Shown one piece after another: positions 1-5,061 of a stretch of 5,061 bases of DNA. The position numbers and the translations under genes were made by a program. The notes below the pieces were generated by a model. It was not told the origin of the DNA. It saw only the letters and a program-made list of their open reading frames with translations, and made no database searches. This stretch comes from an uncultured Slackia sp. (GTDB lineage: Bacteria > Actinomycetota > Coriobacteriia > Coriobacteriales > Eggerthellaceae), in contig USEZ01000136.1 in assembly GCA_900553775.1 (NCBI GenBank), positions 1 to 5,061 of the forward strand, in the 5' to 3' direction. Numbering within the stretch: the stretch's first letter is position 1; each line of letters begins with the position of its first letter.

Positions 1-1525
1 CTTCCATGCGCAGCAGCTTCTCGGTCTCGGCCTCGGTGAGGTTCGAAACGGGCACGCCCGTGGTCATGGACACCACGTCGGCGATGTCCTCCACCGTCAC
101 CTGATGCACGGACTTCTGGGCGTCCTCTTCCCACTTCTTCTCGGCTTCGATGCGCTTGGCCTTGAGCTCGGACTCCTGGTCGCGCAGCTGAGCGGCGCGC
201 TCGAAATCTTGGGAAGCGATGGCCGAATCCTTTTCGCCGCGAATAGTGCGCAGCTCGTCGTCGAGCTCGCGCAGCTCCTTCGGCAGCGTCATGTTGCGGA
301 TGCGCATGCGCGCTCCCGCCTCGTCCAGCACGTCGATGGCCTTGTCGGGCAGAAAGCGATCCTGGATGTAGCGGTTCGATAGGTTCACGGCCGCCTGCAG
401 CGCCTCGTCGGTGAAGTGCACCTGATGATGCGCCTCGTAGCGGTCGCGCAGACCCTCCATGATGCGCATGGCCTGCTCCTCGTTCGGCTCGCCCACGGTG
501 ATGGGCTGGAAGCGCCGCTCGAGCGCGGAGTCCTTCTCGAGATGCTTGCGGTACTCGTCGATGGTGGTGGCGCCGATCACCTGGATTTCGCCGCGCGACA
601 AAGGCGGCTTGAGGATGGCCGCCGCATCGATCGAGCCTTCGGCCGACCCTGCGCCGATGATGGTGTGCATCTCGTCGATGAACAGGATGACGTTGCCGTC
701 TTTGACGACTTCCTTGATGACCTTTTTCAGGCGCTCTTCGAATTCGCCGCGGTATTTCGAACCTGCCACCAGCGCCGACACGTCGAGCGTTATCAGGCGT
801 TTTCCGCGAATGATATCGGGAACCTGATCGGCCACGATCAACTGGGCGAGCCCTTCGGCCACGGCCGTCTTGCCCACGCCCGGCTCGCCGATCAGCAGCG
901 GATTGTTCTTCTGACGGCGGGAAAGCACCTGCATGACGCGTTCGATCTCGGCGGCGCGGCCGATCACCGGATCGAGCTTGCCGTCGCGCGCCTTGGCCGT
1001 CAGATCGGTGCCGAACTCTTCGAGCATGCTGGCGTCGGATTGCTGCTCGCCCCCGAAAAACGGCATGCCGGCGGCAACGGGCGTCGGCTGGCCCACCAGA
1101 TCGTTGAGCGCGGAGCGCACCTTGTCGGCCGACACGCCCATCTTCTTCAAGGCGTCGATCGCGCCGCCTTCGTCCTCGCGGATGATGCCGAGCAAAAGAT
1201 GCTCGGTGGAAATATAGCTTTGCCCCATCTGCATGGCTTCGCGCAGCGAGGTTTCCAGGATGCGCTTGACGCGCGGGCTGAACGAAAGATGCGCGACCGG
1301 GCTTTCCGCCTTCGTGGATTCGTTCATCGCGCGGACGGCCGCAAGCGCCCCGTCGTAGGTGACGCCGACGTGCTCGAGCGCCTGGGCCGCCATGCCCTCG
1401 GGCTCTTTCGCCAGGCCGAGCAGCAGATGCTCGCTGCCCACGTGGGGCTGCTGCAGCGAGCGCGCCTCCTCCTGGGCCAGGACAAGCACATGACGCGCTT
1501 TGTCGGTAAATTTCTCGAATGCCAT
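1..1525 (-). CDS. clpC: ATP-dependent Clp protease ATP-binding subunit ClpC (N-terminal 508 residues; 3' end beyond window)
   Basis: AAA+ Hsp100 unfoldase that uses ATP to unfold proteins and thread them into the ClpP peptidase in the cytoplasm. The visible 508 residues begin MAFEKFTDKARHVL, the classic ClpC start, and contain the double Clp-N repeat (about 1-145). The first AAA+ module has Walker A GEPGVGKT (213-220), a pore loop with Tyr258 (GSKYRGEFEER), Walker B ILFIDE (280-285) and the arginine pair in ALERRF (337-338). A charged helical middle domain (about 415-470) carries a UVR-like motif (DFERAAQLRDQE), which separates ClpC from ClpA and ClpB. The window cuts the gene at the entry to the second AAA+ module (TTGVPVSNLTEAETEKLL). 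ClpC proteins usually have about 810-850 residues, so roughly 60% is present. The ATG at 1525 fits the family N-terminus and has a GGGG purine run six bases upstream. The frame is intact. A CIRCE operator upstream implies HrcA heat-shock control. Identification is near certain; ClpB is excluded by the short middle domain. Confidence 0.97.
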   Translation of the reverse strand, partial: MAFEKFTDKARHVLVLAQEEARSLQQPHVGSEHLLLGLAKEPEGMAAQALEHVGVTYDGALAAVRAMNESTKAESPVAHLSFSPRVKRILETSLREAMQMGQSYISTEHLLLGIIREDEGGAIDALKKMGVSADKVRSALNDLVGQPTPVAAGMPFFGGEQQSDASMLEEFGTDLTAKARDGKLDPVIGRAAEIERVMQVLSRRQKNNPLLIGEPGVGKTAVAEGLAQLIVADQVPDIIRGKRLITLDVSALVAGSKYRGEFEERLKKVIKEVVKDGNVILFIDEMHTIIGAGSAEGSIDAAAILKPPLSRGEIQVIGATTIDEYRKHLEKDSALERRFQPITVGEPNEEQAMRIMEGLRDRYEAHHQVHFTDEALQAAVNLSNRYIQDRFLPDKAIDVLDEAGARMRIRNMTLPKELRELDDELRTIRGEKDSAIASQDFERAAQLRDQESELKAKRIEAEKKWEEDAQKSVHQVTVEDIADVVSMTTGVPVSNLTEAETEKLLRME

Positions 1526-1531
1526 AGACGG

Positions 1532-1535
1532 CCCC
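1532..1535 (-). promoter_or_regulatory. Probable clpC ribosome binding site
   Basis: On the minus strand a GGGG run within AAACGGGG lies six bases before the clpC ATG. It is only a partial Shine-Dalgarno match, but the spacing is right and it is the only purine run close to the start. It supports the ATG at 1525, which family alignment also favours. Confidence 0.5.
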
Positions 1536-1577
1536 GTTTCTTGGAAAAGTGACAGTAATCGACGATGATTGCCGACA

Positions 1578-1607
1578 ATCCTAGCACTCATGGAAAAGGA
1601 GTGCCAA
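1578..1607 (-). promoter_or_regulatory. Probable housekeeping-type promoter of clpC, overlapped by CIRCE
   Basis: On the minus strand, TTGGCA (1607-1602; five of six matches to TTGACA) is followed after 18 bases by TAGGAT (1583-1578; four of six matches to TATAAT). Transcription would begin near 1571, giving a leader of about 45 bases before the clpC ATG. The -35 box lies inside the left arm of the CIRCE repeat and the -10 box overlaps the end of its right arm, so a bound HrcA repressor would block RNA polymerase directly. The boxes are read from sequence. Promoter activity is inferred. Confidence 0.6.
1581..1607 (-). promoter_or_regulatory. CIRCE operator (HrcA heat-shock repressor binding site)
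   Basis: The minus strand reads TTGGCACTC, nine bases, GAGTGCTAG. The established CIRCE consensus is TTAGCACTC, nine bases, GAGTGCTAA. Each arm differs from the consensus at one position (A to G in the left arm, final A to G in the right arm), and the nine-base spacer is exact. CIRCE is bound by the repressor HrcA, whose activity depends on the GroE chaperonin, and it classically controls groESL and dnaK operons. Here it ends 55 bases before the clpC ATG and overlaps the predicted -35 and -10 boxes. This predicts that clpC is repressed in unstressed cells and released on heat or protein-folding stress. HrcA itself is not in the window. Confidence 0.92.
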
Positions 1608-1682
1608 CACGATGCCGTTTCGTTACGCCGCGTCCACAAGCTCTTCGGGCGGCGAATCCGCGCGATCGCCCGCGAAACGAAC

Positions 1683-1716
1683 GAAAGGCCGCGGGCGAAC
1701 AGGCTCGCGGCCTTTC
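1683..1716 (-). terminator. Probable intrinsic terminator of the SLH surface-protein gene
   Basis: A 14-base inverted repeat with a six-base loop lies 43 bases downstream of the TAG stop at 1760-1762. Arms at 1683-1696 and 1703-1716 share an 11-bp perfect outer stem (GAAAGGCCGCG). In the minus-strand transcript there is one internal A-C mismatch. The outer stem ends in an A-run/T-run pair, and the 3' flank on the minus strand is GTTCGTTTCG, an interrupted rather than a clean T-tract. Position and GC-rich stem fit a terminator separating the surface-protein gene from the clpC promoter. With its imperfect U-tail it could be leaky. Confidence 0.72.
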
Positions 1717-1759
1717 GGGACGAACGCCTCAGGCGGCCGCCGTGCGTCGGAAACGGGTG

Positions 1760-4700
1760 CTAGGCGCGCCCGCCCATGAGCGCGTCGAAACGCATGAGCA
1801 CCGTGGCGACCTGCGCACGGGTCGCCCCGTCGACGGGGGCCAGCACGTCGGAGTCGGCGATGCCGCGGATAAGGCCCTCGGCCACGGCCCACGACACGGC
1901 GTCGCGGGCATACGGCGTCATGTCGTCTGCATCCGCATAGGCCGAAAGGTCGGCGCGCTTCGACGTGTCGACGTCCGCCACCTTGTCGGCATAGCGGAAC
2001 AGCATCGCCGCCAGCTGCTCGCGGGTCATGGCGTCTTCGGGGCCGAAAAGCACGCCGTCGTCGCCATAGCCCGTGACCACGCCCGCATCGGCCGCCCAAT
2101 CCACCGCTTCGGCATAATAGGCGTCCCGATCGACGTCTTGAAAGCCCGCATCCTGCGCGGCGGGCGTGCCCGCCATGCGATGCAGCGTCGTCGCCAGCAT
2201 GCCGCGCGTGACGGCTTCTTCGGGGCCGAAGACGCCGGGCGCGACGCCCGTCATGACGCCTTCCTCGTATGCCCATAAAGCCGCGCCGGCATACCATGCA
2301 TCGGCGGCCACGTCGGAATAGATGTCCTCGACATGGACGTTGCCGCCGTTGCCGTTGCCGTCACTGCCGCCGTTGCCGTCTCCGCCGCTGCCGCCGTCTC
2401 CGCCGCCGGGACCCGTCGCATCCGCATCCTCGTAGAACTGGAACTCCGAAGCCGTGAACAGCGGCGGCTTGTTCTTATCGTCGGTCACCGCCTCCGTCGC
2501 CCTGATGCGCACATAGCGGGCCTTCGTCGGCTCGTCGAGCGTCAAACGGCACGTCCGGCCGTTTTTCGCATACGGGCCGCCCTCGTTCGACCAGTCGAAC
2601 GAAAACGCCGCAGGCTGCGAGAAGCGCTCGGCGGGAACCTCGGCGCCCTCGTCAAGGCCGCTTTGCTCGCCGGCGAACGATATCTCGCCCTTCCAAACCA
2701 TGCCGTGGGTGTTCCATCCGTGGTTCCAGTAGTCGATGTCCGTAATGGTGCGCTCGCGCCCCAGGTCGATCGTGATGTAGGCGTTCTCGTCGCCGCTCCA
2801 GTTATTGTGCCAGAACTGGTCGGCTCCGAGGTATCCGTCCACGGCCAAGGCCGCGCGCTCGCCGTCGCTATGCTCCGAAGAGCGTCCGTTGACCTTCAAT
2901 TCGCTTGCAGGCACGGCTTTCGACCCCTCGACGTCGTACCGGGAATCGAACGAGCAGACCTGCGTCTGGTCGCCCTTCGACGCGAGCACCGTCCCCGTCG
3001 CGGCGGAGCGGATCGAGAACTCGCCTTTTTCGGGCAGCTTCACGTCCTCGCCGAGCGCGACCCATTCCCCGTCGATCTGCGCCTCGATCGACGACAGCGG
3101 CTTTCCGTCTTTGGTGTAGATCCGGCGTTCGGGATGGTTCAGGGTGTATCCCTCGGGCTTGACGCCCTCGGTGATGTCGATGGTCGTCGAAAACGACGCG
3201 CCCTTGAAACGCACCAGGATATCGTCGGAAGCGTTGATCTTGGCGACGTCTTCTTCGGGCAGCTTGTAGGAATGCCGATTGCCGGAAACGCCGACCCAGG
3301 TCGACCCGTCGACCGCGTATTCCCATTCCACCACGCTGTTGGAAAGCTGCGGGCCCAAGACGATCTCGCCTGCATGCTCGCCGTCGAAAGAGAAGGTGGC
3401 AAGCTTCGCATCCTGTTTGTTGAGCAGGCCGCCCGCCACCTGCTTGCAGGCATCGGGGTCGGCCACGTCGTCGCTTGTAGCCTGCCGGGCTCCGGTCAGC
3501 GCCTCCAGACGCAGCGTCTCGACGTCGGAAACCACGTCGATGCCCGCAGAGGATGCCTTCTGCTCGATGAGCTTCATGAACGAATGCATCGGCAGCGGAT
3601 ACCATGCGAAGCCGGCCGCCACCTCTTCGGCGAGGCTGCGCCATTCCTCGGCCGACGCCTTCTTCTTCTCGTAGAGGCCCACCTTGGCAAGCATCGCGTC
3701 CTGATTGAACGGCTGTGCTTCGAGGGCCGCGTCGATGGCGACGAGCTTGTCCTCGTCTGAAGCCTGCGCATCCGCCAGCGCGCGCAGCTCGAAGACCTTC
3801 GTGAGGCCGTCCATGTCGTCGAGCACGTCTTGTGCCAGAAGGATGTACGGGCCGCCGCCCCAACGGGTCGAGCCGTCGGAGCCGTCGCCGTTTTGGCGAT
3901 GGACCTCCTCCCAACCGCACAGTTTGTGGTTCTCCTCGGGAACCTGAAGCTGCAGCCAGCCGTATCCGGCGTCGTTTTGGACGGTATAGCCCTTGCGCCT
4001 GTCGTCGCCCGAGCCGATCCACTGGTAACGCACCGCCGCCGCATGGGCGGGCTGGCCGCACGTCGCGCCCGGAAGCCCGACGATGCCGCTTAAGTTCTCG
4101 GACGTCTTGCCGATCGCGCCGCACACGCCGCCTCGCTCGAACGGCATCCAGAGACGCTGGTATTCATACGGCGGCTCGCCCGTGTAATGAGACAGGTAGA
4201 ACGGATCGCCCTCGTTTTCATTGGGGAAGTTCTCGTCGTCGTAGACGAACCGGTAACGCGCGCTCCAACCGCCGGGAATAACCTCGCCTGCAGGCTTTTT
4301 GATGCTTTTCGCCTCTTCGAACAGGTCGTGCTCGTTGTAAAACGTCTCGTCGGTATACGGCCAGGCGCTGTTGTATTCGACGAAGGTGTACGGGTTGAGC
4401 CTTTCCCCCTCGTCAAGCTTGCTGCCGTCGGCCTTCGTGTAATCGAGCGTGTAGTTCGCAAGCCACGGAAGCTCTTCGTCGGCGATGCGGTTCTCGAAAA
4501 TCCAGCGCATCGTCTCGACGGGCAGCGCGTCGAAGATGTCTTTCTGGAAGCGATAGTGCTCGGCATGCACGCGAAACGTCTTGATGATCTCGTAGCGTTT
4601 GACAGGATCTGCCGGGGTGTTTTTATTCCCCACCCACAGACGCGTGAAATCGTTGACGCCCAAAGCGGCGGACACCATCATCGTGCGATAGACGCGCCGG

Positions 4701-5061
4701 TCGGAAACGTCGTCTTTCAAATCTTCGGGATGCGCGGCCATCAAGTCTTTAAGCTGGGAAATCGCCTGCACGTGGTCGCTTCCGCGTCCATCGCGGCCGC
4801 CGGGGCGCCCGCCCGTCACATACAGCTGCAGCGTTTCGTAGTCGGTGAGAAGCCACTGCAGAAACTTCGCATTGTCGGCATCTTCGTTCGCCCAAGCGAG
4901 CAGCTTGTCATAGCCTGCGGCGTCCACGAGGAAGCGCTGCAGCAACAGCAGCTCGGTCTGCACGCCGATGCCGCCCTTCTCGCCGGGCGTTCCCGAGACG
5001 ATCCCGCCCGACACTTCGCCCACGGATCCGAGCGCGCGGATTTCCTCGTCATAGCGCGAAA
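1760..5061 (-). CDS. SLH-anchored multidomain surface protein with transglutaminase-like core and F5/8 type C domain (5' end beyond window)
   Basis: Large cell-surface protein, function not established. The frame is open to the window edge. A GTG at 5023 is used here only as residue 1 for numbering; it has no adjacent ribosome site and no signal peptide follows, so the true start lies upstream. Domains: a helical region (about 20-180); a transglutaminase-like core with GGVCGAIGK (Cys301), GQPAHAAA (His327) and Asp351, a spacing compatible with the Cys-His-Asp triad of that superfamily; a helical TPR-like stretch (about 395-495); beta-rich segments (about 540-690), possibly two small domains; an F5/8 type C/discoidin domain (about 705-867) with DGYLG, FWHNNW, ITIDLG, RYVRIRATE and TASEFQFY; a Gly/Asp/Asn linker (871-895); and three SLH repeats (about 898-945, 957-1012, 1021-1083), which in other bacteria bind secondary cell-wall polymers non-covalently. 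No LPXTG motif or C-terminal membrane segment is present. The discoidin domain suggests glycan binding. The core may be a peptidase, a crosslinking enzyme or inactive. The SLH and discoidin calls are firm, the core is probable, the substrate unknown. Confidence 0.88.
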   Translation of the reverse strand, partial: SRYDEEIRALGSVGEVSGGIVSGTPGEKGGIGVQTELLLLQRFLVDAAGYDKLLAWANEDADNAKFLQWLLTDYETLQLYVTGGRPGGRDGRGSDHVQAISQLKDLMAAHPEDLKDDVSDRRVYRTMMVSAALGVNDFTRLWVGNKNTPADPVKRYEIIKTFRVHAEHYRFQKDIFDALPVETMRWIFENRIADEELPWLANYTLDYTKADGSKLDEGERLNPYTFVEYNSAWPYTDETFYNEHDLFEEAKSIKKPAGEVIPGGWSARYRFVYDDENFPNENEGDPFYLSHYTGEPPYEYQRLWMPFERGGVCGAIGKTSENLSGIVGLPGATCGQPAHAAAVRYQWIGSGDDRRKGYTVQNDAGYGWLQLQVPEENHKLCGWEEVHRQNGDGSDGSTRWGGGPYILLAQDVLDDMDGLTKVFELRALADAQASDEDKLVAIDAALEAQPFNQDAMLAKVGLYEKKKASAEEWRSLAEEVAAGFAWYPLPMHSFMKLIEQKASSAGIDVVSDVETLRLEALTGARQATSDDVADPDACKQVAGGLLNKQDAKLATFSFDGEHAGEIVLGPQLSNSVVEWEYAVDGSTWVGVSGNRHSYKLPEEDVAKINASDDILVRFKGASFSTTIDITEGVKPEGYTLNHPERRIYTKDGKPLSSIEAQIDGEWVALGEDVKLPEKGEFSIRSAATGTVLASKGDQTQVCSFDSRYDVEGSKAVPASELKVNGRSSEHSDGERAALAVDGYLGADQFWHNNWSGDENAYITIDLGRERTITDIDYWNHGWNTHGMVWKGEISFAGEQSGLDEGAEVPAERFSQPAAFSFDWSNEGGPYAKNGRTCRLTLDEPTKARYVRIRATEAVTDDKNKPPLFTASEFQFYEDADATGPGGGDGGSGGDGNGGSDGNGNGGNVHVEDIYSDVAADAWYAGAALWAYEEGVMTGVAPGVFGPEEAVTRGMLATTLHRMAGTPAAQDAGFQDVDRDAYYAEAVDWAADAGVVTGYGDDGVLFGPEDAMTREQLAAMLFRYADKVADVDTSKRADLSAYADADDMTPYARDAVSWAVAEGLIRGIADSDVLAPVDGATRAQVATVLMRFDALMGGRA
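2339..2413 (-). repeat. Low-complexity Gly/Asp/Asn/Ser linker-coding tract
   Basis: This tract encodes residues 871-895 of the surface protein, almost entirely Gly with Asp, Asn and Ser, between the discoidin domain and the first SLH repeat. On the plus strand it is an irregular array of GCC/GTT/GTC triplets, with a TGCCGCCGTTGCCGT unit occurring twice with variation. The protein segment is a flexible spacer holding the catalytic and binding part away from the wall anchor. Such tracts can change length by replication slippage in multiples of three without breaking the frame. Confidence 0.75.

Noticed and set aside
416..1552. Long plus-strand open frame of 378 codons opposite clpC
   Set aside because: It lies antisense to an unmistakable ClpC frame. 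Its His/Arg/Leu/Ala/Asp-rich translation has no domain. Open antisense frames are expected in GC-rich genes with G/C at third codon positions.
1608..1682. Possible extra regulator site (CtsR or ClgR) upstream of the CIRCE, including the palindrome GCGATCGC at 1662-1669
   Set aside because: No GGTCAAA direct repeat of the CtsR type and no convincing ClgR palindrome. An eight-base palindrome in GC-rich sequence is not strong evidence.
1725..1741. Small palindromes CGCCTCAGGCG and GGCGGCCGCC just after the surface-protein stop
   Set aside because: Arms of only five bases in GC-rich sequence and no T-tract. The 14-base hairpin at 1683-1716 is a much better terminator.
2333..3760. Plus-strand open frame of 475 codons opposite the surface-protein gene
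   Set aside because: It begins inside the Gly-linker tract read backwards (an Ala/Val repeat) and continues as Arg/Leu/Val-rich sequence with no motif, whereas the minus-strand frame has clear SLH and discoidin domains.
2868..4124. Minus-strand open frame of 418 codons in another frame of the surface-protein gene
   Set aside because: Extremely Arg-rich, low-complexity translation overlapping a frame with recognisable domains. It is a compositional shadow.
4986..5023. GTG at 5023 as the true start of the surface protein
   Set aside because: The frame stays open upstream with normal-looking residues (YDEEIRALGS), no Shine-Dalgarno sequence sits at the right distance, and no signal peptide follows although SLH proteins are secreted. 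The gene is cut by the window edge.

Overview
The window is GC-rich bacterial DNA. It carries two genes, both on the minus strand and both cut by a window edge, separated by a 234-base gap. The lower gene (1-1525) is the N-terminal 508 codons of the Hsp100 unfoldase ClpC. The upper gene (1760-5061) is the C-terminal part, at least 1,099 codons, of a large modular surface protein ending in three S-layer-homology (SLH) repeats. High GC with strong G/C bias at third codon positions, a ClpC carrying a UVR-type middle domain, a CIRCE operator, and an SLH-anchored protein with a long Gly/Asp/Asn linker together suggest a high-GC Gram-positive gut anaerobe. Coriobacteriia/Eggerthellaceae is my best guess, but this is inferred from style and not proven by a marker gene.

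Reading in the direction of transcription (high to low coordinates): the surface protein has a helical N-terminal region, a transglutaminase-like cysteine/histidine/aspartate core, a TPR-like helical stretch, two probable beta domains, an F5/8 type C (discoidin, CBM32-like) domain, a Gly-rich linker and three SLH repeats. It stops at 1760. A GC-rich hairpin at 1683-1716, 43 bases past the stop, is a good candidate for its terminator. About 75 bases further on is a CIRCE operator (1581-1607), the binding site of the heat-shock repressor HrcA. It is embedded in a plausible sigma-A-type promoter, and clpC follows after a short leader.

The two genes appear to be independent transcription units that happen to be neighbours. 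The first makes a cell-envelope protein that probably binds or processes an extracellular glycan or peptide substrate. The second is a stress-induced component of the ClpCP proteolytic machine. The points most worth following up are the direct CIRCE control of clpC and the unusual combination of transglutaminase-like core, discoidin domain and SLH anchor. I saw no RNA genes, mobile elements, CRISPR arrays or attachment sites.
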